A DNA stretch of 64,000 nt from JAEWWD01 sp964440115 (lineage in GTDB: Bacteria > Bacillota > Clostridia > Christensenellales > CAG-138). Under the pieces are notes generated by a model. That model was not told where the DNA came from and did no database searches. It was given only the letters and a program-made list of their open reading frames with translations. The translations under genes and the position numbers were made by a program. Where the stretch lies: assembly GCA_964440115.1 (NCBI GenBank), contig CAYTPV010000007.1, positions 1-64,000 of the forward strand. Direction: 5' to 3'. Positions 1 through 8,166 of this stretch are shown here, one piece after another. Position 1 is the first letter of the stretch. Every line of letters begins with the position of its first letter.

Positions 1-6
1 AGTGTG

Positions 7-476
7 GCGTTTTCCCGCCCCGCGGAGCGCAGCCGACCCAAGCCGCGAGCGGTGTAAGCGAGCGGCGGGAGGCAAGCGGAGGAGCCCCTGACGACCCACC
101 AAAATGAAAAGGCCATCCATACAGGATGGTCTTTTCTTTTTGGTGGAGTAAAATATGGGGGCTCGAAGCCGCGTCAAGAAATCGGTCCGGTGGAGCGATT
201 TTAGCGGCCGGGATTTCGTGCCAGGCGGACGCGCGCAGTGTGAAGCACTAGCGCGGCCTGCCGATGGCCGAAATCGAGCCCCTGACGATCACGCTTTGCG
301 TTTTCCCGCCCCGCGGAGCGCTGCCGACCCAAGCCGCGAGCGGTGTGAGCAAGCGGCGGGAGGCCAGCAGAGGAGCCCCTGACAATCACGTTGCTTTTTG
401 CCCACGGAGCGCAGCCGACCCAAGCCGCGAGCGGTGTGAGCAAGCGGCGGGAGGCCAGTGGAGGAGCCCCTGACGC
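7..476. repeat. GC-rich interspersed repeats, three copies
   Basis: Three copies of a unit of about 75-88 bp lie at 7-93, 298-385 and 400-476. All share a core gagcgcagccgacccaagcc (the second copy has one change), then a gcgagcggtgt block, a gcggcgggagg block and a terminal gaggagcccctgac. A further gagcccctgac stands alone near 277-287. Each unit can fold, because cccgcc near its start faces ggcggg near its end. The stretch is far more GC-rich than the genes beside it. Short open frames across it only translate the repeat and have no convincing start, so I call it a non-coding repeat cluster. Confidence 0.75.
96..146. terminator. Long hairpin, terminator-like
   Basis: Arms of 23 bases at 96-118 and 124-146 pair with only two mismatches around a five-base loop. 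The sequence has A-rich and T-rich flanks in the stem, as in bidirectional terminators. It probably ends a gene lying left of the window. Confidence 0.6.
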
Positions 477-580
477 AAGTTAAATATAGTTAAATACACG
501 AAATGGAATTTATGGCGGGTGTTATTGCCGCTTGAGTCGGGAATACTCGTATTCGTATCATGTTTTGTGATATTTCGGCG

Positions 581-609
581 TTGCGATGGACACATATATG
601 CCGTACAAT
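581..609 (+). promoter_or_regulatory. Probable sigma-A promoter
   Basis: TTGCGA at 581-586, a 17-base spacer, and TACAAT at 604-609. It stands about 30 bases ahead of the P1 peptidase start at 641. Confidence 0.5.
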
Positions 610-640
610 GTGCGTAACGGATTGCTTCAGGAGGTGTCGT

Positions 641-1543
641 ATGGGCGGTATTACAGATATACCCGGCATTCAGGTAGGCCATTGGACCAATGAAGAGGCA
701 AAAACCGGGTGTACTGTAGTTCTATGCCCCGAAGGCGCTGTAGCGGGTGTTGACGTGCGGGGAGCTGCGCCGGGCACGCGTGAGACGGACCTTCTGCGTG
801 GATATAATCTGGTGGAACGCGCTCATGCTGTCATGCTTTGCGGCGGAAGCGCATATGGTTTGGATGCGGCCTCCGGCGCCATGCAATATCTTGAAGAACG
901 TGGCATCGGTGTGGATGTCGGGGTAGGGGTTGTTCCCATTGTACCGGCTGCTGTGTTGTTTGACCTTGCCGTAGGATCTTCTAAAATTCGCCCGGGGAAA
1001 TCGGAAGGTTACGCCGCCTGTGCAGCAGCAGGAAAAGATGTGCCGCTGCAGGGTAGAATCGGCGCAGGAACCGGCGCGACCATTGGCAAGGCACTGGGGA
1101 TGCAATATGCCGTACCGGGCGGCATAGGATCAAGCTGTATCGAGCTTTGGAATGGCGTGCGTATAGCGGCGCTTGCCGCAGTAAACGCCGTTGGAGATAT
1201 TTATGATCATCATACGGGGAAACTGCTGGCGGCAGCGAACGTAGATGGCAAGGCCGCCTCGTGTATGGAGCATTTGCAGGGGATTACTCCTTTGTTTGCA
1301 GGCTCCAATACAACGCTCGGAATAATTGCGACCAATGCAAAGATAAACCGGGAGCAGGCAAACAAACTCGCTTCTGTAGCGCATGATGGCTTTGCGCTTG
1401 CTATTCGCCCGGTACATACGTCAATGGATGGGGATACGATATTTGCTCTTTCGACTGCGCAAATAGAAGAGTTTCCCTTTACGATGCTGCTTGGCGCGGC
1501 GGCAGAAGCAATGGCACTGGCGATACAGAATGCGTTTGTTTGA
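641..1543 (+). CDS. P1-family (S58) peptidase, DmpA-like
   Basis: A 300-residue protein of the P1/DmpA family (MEROPS S58). These are N-terminal nucleophile amidohydrolases that cleave themselves into two chains and act as aminopeptidases or amidases on short or D-amino-acid substrates. The start motif GITDIPGIQVGHW, the VRGAAPGTRETDLL block and the LCGGSAYGLDAA loop are family hallmarks. GIGSS at residues 161-165 is the likely self-cleavage region, with Ser164 or Ser165 as nucleophile (inference). I chose the ATG at 641 because gaggtg sits seven bases upstream; an upstream in-frame ATG at 560 has no ribosome site and precedes the predicted promoter. acpS follows after 53 bases and is probably cotranscribed. 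The substrate cannot be told from sequence. Confidence 0.88.
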   Translation: MGGITDIPGIQVGHWTNEEAKTGCTVVLCPEGAVAGVDVRGAAPGTRETDLLRGYNLVERAHAVMLCGGSAYGLDAASGAMQYLEERGIGVDVGVGVVPIVPAAVLFDLAVGSSKIRPGKSEGYAACAAAGKDVPLQGRIGAGTGATIGKALGMQYAVPGGIGSSCIELWNGVRIAALAAVNAVGDIYDHHTGKLLAAANVDGKAASCMEHLQGITPLFAGSNTTLGIIATNAKINREQANKLASVAHDGFALAIRPVHTSMDGDTIFALSTAQIEEFPFTMLLGAAAEAMALAIQNAFV

Positions 1544-1596
1544 CATTTGCAAGTATGCAGGCTACAATACTTGAGGAGTCTTCACAGGAGGTTCGC

Positions 1597-1965
1597 ATGG
1601 TAGTTGGCACCGGCATTGACATTATTGAAGTTGAAAGAATAAGACGTGCAGCAGCGCAGAAGACGTTTTTAGAACGGATATTTACTGAAAGCGAACGTGC
1701 TTACTACGAACAGCACGGTTCGGATGCTCAAACGCTTGCTGGTACATTCGCCGCAAAAGAGGCAACAGCGAAGGCGCTTGCGGCCGGATTTAACGGCATC
1801 AGCTGGCGGGATATCGAAATACTGCACGATGATGCAGGCAAGCCATATGTGCAGCTTTGGAATGCGGCCGTTACACGTATGAAAAATTTGGGCGGCAGCA
1901 TCATACATGTGAGTATTTCGCACATCAAAACACTTGCGGTTGCTCAGGCAATATTGGAAGAATAA
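1597..1965 (+). CDS. acpS: Holo-[acyl-carrier-protein] synthase
   Basis: A 122-residue phosphopantetheinyl transferase of the AcpS type, the usual length for the family. It moves 4'-phosphopantetheine from CoA to a serine of acyl carrier protein, which starts fatty acid synthesis. Both magnesium-binding motifs are present: GTGIDIIEVERI with Asp8, and FAAKEATAKAL with Glu55. The ATG at 1597 follows caggaggttcgc, an excellent ribosome site; the earlier in-frame start at 1540 would overlap the peptidase gene and is rejected. It is the second gene of a probable two-gene unit that ends at the palindrome at 2001-2030. Confidence 0.95.
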   Translation: MVVGTGIDIIEVERIRRAAAQKTFLERIFTESERAYYEQHGSDAQTLAGTFAAKEATAKALAAGFNGISWRDIEILHDDAGKPYVQLWNAAVTRMKNLGGSIIHVSISHIKTLAVAQAILEE

Positions 1966-2000
1966 GGGATATTTGCACCATTTTATTATAATATATTCGA

Positions 2001-2030
2001 AGAACCGCATGGCATATGCCATGCGGTTCT
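2001..2030. terminator. Perfect 30-bp palindrome after acpS
   Basis: agaaccgcatggcat followed by its exact reverse complement, with no spare loop bases. It lies 35 bases past the acpS stop. T-rich runs lie on its left but no T-run on its right, so it may act mainly on minus-strand transcripts or as a protein site. A second hairpin follows at 2040-2068 with 10-bp arms (tacgaatttc and gaaattcgta). The rest of 1966-2392 is AT-rich, with no gene that I can see. Confidence 0.5.
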
Positions 2031-2296
2031 CTGCATTACTACGAATTTCCATATCCATGAAATTCGTAAGTTTACTTTCTAATACCATATGATATAGACG
2101 AGAAACGTAAATATAAAAATAAATCAAGCGACAAAATGTTCGGAAATTCAACCACCCATTTGAATTTTGCGTATTTATTCAATAACAAATGTAAAATCAG
2201 TTATGATATAATCTGCTCTAATGCAAACGTTGTACTTTAGCTAGAAATATTACTGCCTAACATATCATATATTGTCTTTTTTTTTACAAGCCGCTG

Positions 2297-2305
2297 TGAT
2301 ACAAT
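2297..2305 (+). promoter_or_regulatory. Extended -10 promoter candidate for hnd operon
   Basis: TGATACAAT fits the extended -10 form TGn-TATAAT. No good -35 lies at the usual distance. It stands about 90 bases before hndA, whose aggagg ribosome site is at 2378-2383. Confidence 0.35.
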
Positions 2306-2392
2306 TGCCATGGCGCATGATATTATTATGTCAATCTATTATTCTGCATTCGATTTGAAACCCAGTTTCTATAATTTAGGAGGTTATGCGGT

Positions 2393-2881
2393 ATGTCCAA
2401 TATCAGCAGCACTCGAAAACTGGAGTTCGAGAAGCTGGATTCTGTGATCCAATCCTGGAAGGATGTACAGGGTGGGCTCTTGCCCATCATGCAGCAGGCG
2501 CAGGAAATCTGCGGATGCGTGGATGAAGAAGTCCAGCGCCATATATCGGAAAAAACAGGCCAGCCAATAAGCGTGGTTTACGGCATTTCTACGTTCTATT
2601 CACAATTCACCCTCCAACCCAAAGGAAAATATAAAGTCGCCATGTGCCTCGGGACAGCATGTTATGTTCGTGGCGCTGCGAAGATCATAGAAGCACTGGA
2701 AAAGGAACTTGGTGTTTCTGTCGGCGGGACAACAAAAGACAGTCTCTTCACACTGGATGCTACCCGCTGCATCGGCTGCTGCGGACTTGCGCCAGCAATG
2801 ATGATTAATGATGAAGTATTTGGACGTCTGACGCCTTCAGATATACCGGGTATTATCAATAAATTCCGCCAGGAAGGCTAA
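2393..2881 (+). CDS. hndA: NuoE/HndA-like [2Fe-2S] subunit
   Basis: A 162-residue thioredoxin-fold [2Fe-2S] protein matching NuoE of complex I and HndA/HydC of NADH- or NADP-linked iron-only hydrogenases. The four cluster ligands are visible as Cys85 and Cys90 (CLGTAC) and Cys126 and Cys130 (CIGCC). In the complex this subunit passes electrons near the flavin site of the NuoF-like subunit. An aggagg site precedes the ATG. It heads a four-gene plus-strand unit with an ATPase-domain gene, hndB and hndC. No catalytic hydrogenase gene follows, so the partner must be encoded elsewhere, or the complex serves another oxidoreductase. Confidence 0.9.
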   Translation: MSNISSTRKLEFEKLDSVIQSWKDVQGGLLPIMQQAQEICGCVDEEVQRHISEKTGQPISVVYGISTFYSQFTLQPKGKYKVAMCLGTACYVRGAAKIIEALEKELGVSVGGTTKDSLFTLDATRCIGCCGLAPAMMINDEVFGRLTPSDIPGIINKFRQEG

Positions 2882-2889
2882 TTTGCTTT

Positions 2890-3447
2890 ATGATGATGAA
2901 GGAAATTTCCCTTCATGTGCTTGATATCGTCCAGAATTCAGTTGCGGTGCAGGCTACTCTGATCGAAATTGATGTGGAGGTATGGCACGAAAAGGACTGG
3001 ATGCGGGTGTCCGTAAAAGACAATGGTTGCGGAATGGATGAAAAATTTTTAGAAAAGGTTATCAGTCCATTTACAACCAGCCGCACAACCAGAAAAGTCG
3101 GACTGGGTATTCCGATGTTCAAAGCAGGAGCGGAAGCTGCCGGCGGGGCGTTTCAGATACAGTCTGAGCCAGGGAAGGGGACTTTCATTCAGGCCGAATA
3201 TCAGATTTCTCATTGGGATCGGCCGCCGCTTGGGGATATGGCGGAAACCATTTATGCTACGGTGATCTGCAATGAGCAAATTGATATTGTATACAATTAT
3301 CAGGTCGATGGAGATATATTTCGTTTTGACACAAGGGAAATCAAAGCAGCATTAGGGGAAGGCATTCCATTGCATCTGCCGGACGTGGCAGCATGGATTA
3401 AGGGATTTATATCAGAGGGCATCGATGCATTAAACGGAGGGATTTAA
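2890..3447 (+). CDS. GHKL ATPase-domain protein of hydrogenase operon
   Basis: A 185-residue protein built around a histidine-kinase-type ATP-binding domain (HATPase_c). The N box region is near residues 15-25, the G1 box is DNGCGMDE, and the G2-like stretch is KVGLGIPM, followed by GGAFQIQSEPGKGT. It has no dimerisation or phosphoacceptor domain and no membrane segment, so it is not a classical sensor kinase. The C-terminal third is unlike kinases I know. Genes of this type often sit between the NuoE-like and NuoF-like genes of clostridial hydrogenase operons (family knowledge), but their role is not clear to me. Three ATG codons occur in tandem at the start; I take the first. hndB begins three bases after the stop, which suggests translational coupling. 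Confidence 0.82.
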   Translation: MMMKEISLHVLDIVQNSVAVQATLIEIDVEVWHEKDWMRVSVKDNGCGMDEKFLEKVISPFTTSRTTRKVGLGIPMFKAGAEAAGGAFQIQSEPGKGTFIQAEYQISHWDRPPLGDMAETIYATVICNEQIDIVYNYQVDGDIFRFDTREIKAALGEGIPLHLPDVAAWIKGFISEGIDALNGGI

Positions 3448-3450
3448 ACT

Positions 3451-3828
3451 ATGAAATCGTTGCAGGAATTGGAAGCCATTCGAAAAAAAACATTGGATAC
3501 CATCAGCCTGAGAAAGGATTCCGACGGAACGCGCATAGTTGTCGGTATGGCAACATGCGGTATTGCAGCAGGCGCGCGGCCGGTTTTAACCGCCTTCATG
3601 GATGAAGTCGCCAAACGCAGCCTCCAAAACGTGATTGTCGCGCAGACTGGATGCATCGGTGTCTGCCGGCTTGAACCCATCGTTGAGGTATATAAGCCCA
3701 GCGAGGAAAAGGTGACCTATGTAAAAGTGACGGCTGACATGGTGGGCCGGATCGTAACCGATCACATCGTTAACGGCAAAGTGGTCGATGAATATACCAT
3801 TGGCTATTACGAGGCTCACAATAAGTGA
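3451..3828 (+). CDS. hndB: HndB-like [2Fe-2S] ferredoxin-domain protein
   Basis: A 125-residue thioredoxin-like ferredoxin of the HndB type. The motifs VGMATCGIAAGA and QTGCIGVCRLEP carry its cysteines, followed by the usual VTYVKVTADMVGRIV segment. It resembles the N-terminal domain of hndC and probably forms an electron-transfer module in the same complex. A ggaggg site lies nine bases before the ATG. The last residues are spaced 24 bases from the next start, so cotranslation with hndC is likely. The HndB role is from family knowledge; the order E-ATPase-B-F is what the sequence shows. Confidence 0.88.
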   Translation: MKSLQELEAIRKKTLDTISLRKDSDGTRIVVGMATCGIAAGARPVLTAFMDEVAKRSLQNVIVAQTGCIGVCRLEPIVEVYKPSEEKVTYVKVTADMVGRIVTDHIVNGKVVDEYTIGYYEAHNK

Positions 3829-3852
3829 ACCGGCTGTAGGAGGTAGAGAACA

Positions 3853-5649
3853 ATGGAGTATTTCCGTTCGCAGGTATTATGTTGCACCGGTACTGGCTGT
3901 ACTTCCTCCAACGCAAGAAGCATTATTGCAAAGTTTGAGGAAGAGATTAAAAACGCAGGACTGGACAAAGAGGTGAAAGTAGTCCCCACCGGCTGTTTCG
4001 GACTGTGCGAAAAGGGCCCGGTGGTTATTATCTATCCGGAAGGATCCTTTTACAGCCACATAAAGGTTGACGACGTACCCCGCATCGTGTCCGAGCATCT
4101 TGTAAAAGGACGTATCGTGCGGGATCTCCTCTATAGCGAAAGCATGGATGAGAAGCAGAATATCCGTTCGCTCAACGAGGTGGATTTCTACAAGAAACAG
4201 AGTCGTGTAGCGCTGCGTAATTGCGGCGTAATCGACCCTGAAAACATTGAAGAGTATATTGCGTTTGATGGCTATAAAGCTCTCGCGAAATGTTTGACAG
4301 AATTAACTCCCGAACAGGTTGTGGATATTGTCAAGCGTTCCGGTTTGCGCGGGCGCGGGGGCGGAGGATTCCCCACCGGTATCAAGTGGAGCCTCGCGCA
4401 GAAACCTGTCAGCGATATCAAATATGTCTGCTGCAACGCCGATGAAGGCGACCCGGGCGCATTCATGGACCGTTCCGTGTTGGAAGGCGATCCGCATGCA
4501 GTGCTCGAAGCCATGGCTATCGCGGGTTACGCGATTGGCGCAAAGCAGGGATATATCTACGTGCGCGCGGAATACCCCATTGCTGTCAAGCGTTTACGCA
4601 TCGCGATCGATCAGGCTCGCAAATATGGCCTGCTGGGTGACAATATTTTCGAAACCGGCTTCAGCTTCGATATTGATCTGCGCCTTGGTTCCGGCGCGTT
4701 CGTATGTGGCGAGGAAACCGCGTTGCTTGCCTCTATAGAGGGTGGCCGCGGAGAACCGCGCCCGCGTCCTCCTTTCCCGGCCGTAAAAGGTTTGTTTGGA
4801 AAGCCGACTCTGCTCAACAACGTGGAAACCTATGCGAATGTCTGCCAGATCATACTCAACGGGCCCGAATGGTTTGCTTCCATGGGCACGGAACGCAGCA
4901 AGGGCACAAAGGTGTTTGCGCTGGGCGGCAAGATCAACAATACTGGCCTCGTTGAAATCCCCATGGGAACCACGCTTCGCGAGGTGATTTACGAAATCGG
5001 CGGCGGTATACCCGGCGGCAAGAAGTTCAAGGCCGCGCAGACGGGTGGACCTTCCGGCGGATGTATTCCCGCGGAGCATCTGGATATTCCCATCGACTAT
5101 GACAACCTGATTTCCATCGGCTCCATGATGGGTTCCGGCGGTATGATTGTCATGGATGAAGATAACTGCATGGTGGATATCGCAAAATTCTTCCTTGAGT
5201 TTACCGTCGATGAATCCTGCGGAAAATGCCCCCCTTGCCGTATCGGCACGCGCCGCATGTTCGAGATGCTTACCAAAATTACCGATGGCCGCGGTGAACC
5301 GGGCGACATTGAAAAATTGGAGCGCCTTGCGAACAACATCAAAGCTTCCGCGTTGTGCGGTCTTGGACAAACAGCGCCCAACCCGGTACTTTCCACCATC
5401 CGCTATTTCCGGAACGAGTACGAGGCGCATATCAATGAAAAGCGCTGCCCAGCCGGCGTTTGCAAAGCGCTGCTGAGCTATACCATCGATCCGGCTAAGT
5501 GCACCGGCTGCAGCCTGTGCTCGCGCGTATGCCCGGTCTCGGCGATCTCCGGAGAGGTTAAGAAACCTTTCGTCATCGATCAGACCAAATGCATTAAGTG
5601 CGGCGCCTGTATGGAGAAGTGCAAATTCGGCGCTATTGAGCACAAATAA
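3853..5649 (+). CDS. hndC: NuoF/HndC-like NAD(P)H-binding flavoprotein subunit
   Basis: A 598-residue subunit that binds FMN and oxidises or reduces NAD(P)H. Domains in order: an N-terminal thioredoxin-like [2Fe-2S] domain (CCTGTGCTSS near residue 11), the 51-kDa FMN/NAD domain with GRGGGGFPTG near residue 166, an SLBB segment, the NuoF [4Fe-4S] domain (ESCGKCPPCRIGT, Cys456 onward), and two bacterial-type [4Fe-4S] motifs (CTGCSLCSRVCP from Cys550 and CIKCGACMEKC from Cys580). This is the full architecture of HndC/HydB from electron-bifurcating hydrogenases. The start has taggaggtag upstream. A strong terminator follows at once, so the expected hndD catalytic gene is absent from this operon. 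Confidence 0.93.
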   Translation: MEYFRSQVLCCTGTGCTSSNARSIIAKFEEEIKNAGLDKEVKVVPTGCFGLCEKGPVVIIYPEGSFYSHIKVDDVPRIVSEHLVKGRIVRDLLYSESMDEKQNIRSLNEVDFYKKQSRVALRNCGVIDPENIEEYIAFDGYKALAKCLTELTPEQVVDIVKRSGLRGRGGGGFPTGIKWSLAQKPVSDIKYVCCNADEGDPGAFMDRSVLEGDPHAVLEAMAIAGYAIGAKQGYIYVRAEYPIAVKRLRIAIDQARKYGLLGDNIFETGFSFDIDLRLGSGAFVCGEETALLASIEGGRGEPRPRPPFPAVKGLFGKPTLLNNVETYANVCQIILNGPEWFASMGTERSKGTKVFALGGKINNTGLVEIPMGTTLREVIYEIGGGIPGGKKFKAAQTGGPSGGCIPAEHLDIPIDYDNLISIGSMMGSGGMIVMDEDNCMVDIAKFFLEFTVDESCGKCPPCRIGTRRMFEMLTKITDGRGEPGDIEKLERLANNIKASALCGLGQTAPNPVLSTIRYFRNEYEAHINEKRCPAGVCKALLSYTIDPAKCTGCSLCSRVCPVSAISGEVKKPFVIDQTKCIKCGACMEKCKFGAIEHK

Positions 5650-5662
5650 AACGCCTATACAC

Positions 5663-5704
5663 AAAGGCGCGAGGTTGATCGCCTCGCGCCTTTACTTTTT
5701 TTAT
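5663..5704. terminator. Terminator between hndC and dapF
   Basis: A perfect 12-bp stem (aaaggcgcgagg, 5663-5674, with 5682-5693) and a seven-base loop, followed by actttttttat. It lies between convergent genes and serves hndC clearly and perhaps dapF. Confidence 0.88.
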
Positions 5705-5741
5705 GATTTGGCAGTCTGTCGGTTTGTTGTCTGATATTATA

Positions 5742-6611
5742 CTAGCCGTTGATTCTGCTTTGAATTCGTTTCATAATCCACGGGCTGAAACTGCCACGGC
5801 ATATAAACTCTGCTTCGCCTGTCATCGTAACATGATAGTCCTCATCCACATAGATCTTTAGCACGCCGCCCTCCGCCTGAACCGTTACCGTATCCTCCAG
5901 AAGGCCGCTCAGGCGGCCTGCAACAACGGAAGAACAACATCCCGTACCGCACGCAAGCGTGCGTCCCGCGGCGCGCTCCCACGTTTTAACGCGGATATGA
6001 GAACGATCCACAATCTGAACAAAGTTGACATTCATTTTAGCCGGAAAAGCAGGATGGATCTCAATCTGCCTGCCCAATCCGTTGATGTCAACTGTATCAA
6101 GTTCGTCTGTAAAAAGTACACAGTGAGGGACCGACATGCGCATTGCGGTAAGCCGGACTTTCGTACCGCCCACCTCCAGCTCCTGCTGAAAGATGGGGTT
6201 GCCCTGCATGGCGGTGGGAATGGCGTCAGGGGCGAATTCTGCTTGCCCCATGCCTACGGTAACTGACTGTACATTATCCTGTTCGTCCAATTGAAGACGG
6301 ATGTTCTTTATTCCGGCTAACGTTTCCACATTGAACTCGGATTTGTGTACAATGCCGCTGTCATAAACGAATTTTGAGAAGCAACGAATACCGTTGCCGC
6401 ACATTTCGCCCTGACAGCCGTCGGAATTATAATACACCATCCGAATGTCCGCGGTTTGGCTGGGGAGGCAGACCATAATTCCGTCGCCGCCTACGCTGAA
6501 ATGCCTGTCGCAGACGGTTAACGCCAGCGCTCTATAGTCGGGGAGGGGTTGTTCCAAACCATTAAACAGGCAAAAATCATTGCCTGCACCGTGCATCTTT
6601 ACAAATTCCAA
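5742..6611 (-). CDS. dapF: Diaminopimelate epimerase
   Basis: A 289-residue cofactor-independent epimerase that converts LL- to meso-diaminopimelate for lysine and peptidoglycan synthesis. The catalytic cysteine pair is visible: Cys71 in EMCGNGIRC and Cys221 in TLACGTGC. KMHGAGNDF near the N terminus is also a family hallmark. The start is a TTG at 6609-6611: gaggtg (6620-6625) is well spaced from it, while the ATG five codons later would lie too far away and would cut into the conserved first strand. It lies 44 bases beyond livF on the same strand and could be its distal partner. Confidence 0.95.
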   Translation of the reverse strand: MEFVKMHGAGNDFCLFNGLEQPLPDYRALALTVCDRHFSVGGDGIMVCLPSQTADIRMVYYNSDGCQGEMCGNGIRCFSKFVYDSGIVHKSEFNVETLAGIKNIRLQLDEQDNVQSVTVGMGQAEFAPDAIPTAMQGNPIFQQELEVGGTKVRLTAMRMSVPHCVLFTDELDTVDINGLGRQIEIHPAFPAKMNVNFVQIVDRSHIRVKTWERAAGRTLACGTGCCSSVVAGRLSGLLEDTVTVQAEGGVLKIYVDEDYHVTMTGEAEFICRGSFSPWIMKRIQSRING

Positions 6612-6655
6612 GGAACGATCACCTCATTGTTGATTTTTGGCGTATACCCGAGAAT

Positions 6656-7378
6656 TTACGCCGTCACTGATTTCTGCTTAATACCAAGGTATGCTTCCTG
6701 TACCCTGGTATCTGCCAGCAGCTTTTGGCCTTCTCCTTCCAGAGATATATGTCCGGTCTCCAGAACATACGCATAATCGGAAATGGAAAGCGACTCATAG
6801 GCATTCTGCTCCGCCAGGAATACCGTGATCCCCTCTTTTTTCAGTTCAAGAACCGCGTTGAATACCTGCTCAATCACAAGCGGAGCGAGACCGAGGGAAG
6901 GCTCATCCATCATCAGAATTTCGGGTCTGCTCATAAGGCCGCGTGCAATTGCCACCATCTGCTGTTCACCGCCGGAAAGCGTGCCGGCATACTGCTTAAT
7001 GCGTTCCTTCATGATTGGGAACATTTCGAGCATTTTGTCTATATCGCTTTGAATGCCGGCCTTATCCTTTCGAAGATGCGCACCCATTAACAAATTTTCT
7101 TTTACTGTGAGATTCGCATAAAGGCGGCGGCGTTCCGGTACAAGGCAGATTCCCTGTGCCAATACTTTGTGCGCGGCATCAGCGAGCGGCTGGCCTTTAT
7201 ACGAAATTGAGCCGCTTTTTGCTTTTAATACGCCGGCCAATGTCATGAGCAGCGTAGATTTACCCGCGCCGTTTGCACCTACCATGGATACAATTTTGCC
7301 CGGTTCAATGGTAAGGCTGACATCCCGTAGGGCATGGATACGGCCATAATATACATTGATATTTTCTACTTTAAGCAC
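6656..7378 (-). CDS. livF: Branched-chain amino acid ABC ATPase
   Basis: A 240-residue ABC ATPase of the LivF type with Walker A GANGAGKST, the LivF-typical VPERRRLYANLTVKENL, signature LSGGEQQMVAIARGL and Walker B ILMMDEPSLGL. With LivG it powers uptake of leucine, isoleucine, valine or related amino acids. The start is a GTG at 7376-7378 that overlaps the livG stop by eight bases and has a gaggg ribosome site inside livG; a longer reading from 7435 only adds livG-overlapping sequence. It is the last gene of the livKHMGF cluster. Confidence 0.93.
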   Translation of the reverse strand: MLKVENINVYYGRIHALRDVSLTIEPGKIVSMVGANGAGKSTLLMTLAGVLKAKSGSISYKGQPLADAAHKVLAQGICLVPERRRLYANLTVKENLLMGAHLRKDKAGIQSDIDKMLEMFPIMKERIKQYAGTLSGGEQQMVAIARGLMSRPEILMMDEPSLGLAPLVIEQVFNAVLELKKEGITVFLAEQNAYESLSISDYAYVLETGHISLEGEGQKLLADTRVQEAYLGIKQKSVTA

Positions 7379-8165
7379 CTTTGTATCCCTCCCCCAAATA
7401 TGCCTTGAGCACCGCCGGATTGGCCTGAATTTCATCTGCGTTGCCCTCGGCTAGTTTACGGCCGAAATTAACCACAAATATATGGTCACAGAGCTCCATG
7501 ACGCAGGCCATGTGGTGTTCAATCAGGAATACCGTAAGATCCAGCTTCAACTGGATGCTCTTAATAAGGCGGGCAAGCTCCATTGTCTCTTCGGGATTCA
7601 TGCCTGCAGCAGGTTCATCCAACAGAAGAACGGTTGGTTCAAGAGCAAGTGCACGCGCGATTTCGAGTTTTCTTTGCAGTCCATAGGGAAGACTGTCTGC
7701 TCTGCTCTGTGCAAGATGTGCGATACCCACAAGATCCAGGTAATACTTGCCTTTTTCACGCAGTTCTTTTTCTGAGCGTTTTACCTTCCCGTTGACAAAA
7801 GGAATGTTGAGCAGAAGCGCATCTCCTAACCCATACAAAGGATGGTGAAGATCCAGTGCTGTCACGACATTGTCCAGCGCAGTCAGATTTCTGAAAAGAC
7901 GGATATTCTGGAATGTCCTCGCTATGCCTTTGCGGACAATCTGATCCGGCGCAAGTCCGGTGATATTTTGGCCGCTGAATTGAATGGTTCCGCGTGTCGG
8001 CTTGTACACGCCCGTGATCAAGTTGAACACAGTGGTTTTCCCGGCGCCATTGGGGCCGATGATCCCCATGATCTCGCCCTTTTTAATATTGAATGTGAGA
8101 TCTTCCACCGCGACGATACCGCCGAAAGATTTGGTCAGTCCATTGATTTCTATAATGTGTTCCAT
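7371..8165 (-). CDS. livG: Branched-chain amino acid ABC ATPase
   Basis: A 264-residue ABC ATPase of the LivG type: Walker A GPNGAGKTT, GIARTFQNIRLFRNLTALDNV as in LivG, signature region LPYGLQRKLEIARAL, and Walker B VLLLDEPAAGMNPEET. It pairs with LivF on the cytoplasmic face of the LivH-LivM permease. The signature reads LPYGLQ rather than LSGGQ, which is usual for LivG. The ATG at 8163-8165 lies next to the livM stop with gaagggg upstream; 13 extra N-terminal residues of the longer frame overlap livM and are rejected. Confidence 0.93.
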   Translation of the reverse strand: MEHIIEINGLTKSFGGIVAVEDLTFNIKKGEIMGIIGPNGAGKTTVFNLITGVYKPTRGTIQFSGQNITGLAPDQIVRKGIARTFQNIRLFRNLTALDNVVTALDLHHPLYGLGDALLLNIPFVNGKVKRSEKELREKGKYYLDLVGIAHLAQSRADSLPYGLQRKLEIARALALEPTVLLLDEPAAGMNPEETMELARLIKSIQLKLDLTVFLIEHHMACVMELCDHIFVVNFGRKLAEGNADEIQANPAVLKAYLGEGYKGA

Positions 8166-8166
8166 A

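Noticed and set aside
155..473. Two short plus-strand reading frames in the repeat cluster
   Set aside because: They only translate the repeated DNA, have no ribosome site, and end in near-identical peptides because of the repeat.
7..476. CRISPR array
   Set aside because: Units are too long, spacers are irregular, units are imperfect, and no cas genes are in the window.
2355..2375. TTGAAA and TATAAT just before hndA as a promoter
   Set aside because: The spacer is only nine bases, and transcription would start inside the ribosome site.
4594..5664. A 356-codon minus-strand frame opposite hndC
   Set aside because: It is the antisense shadow of the clearly coding hndC, with no ribosome site and no family match.
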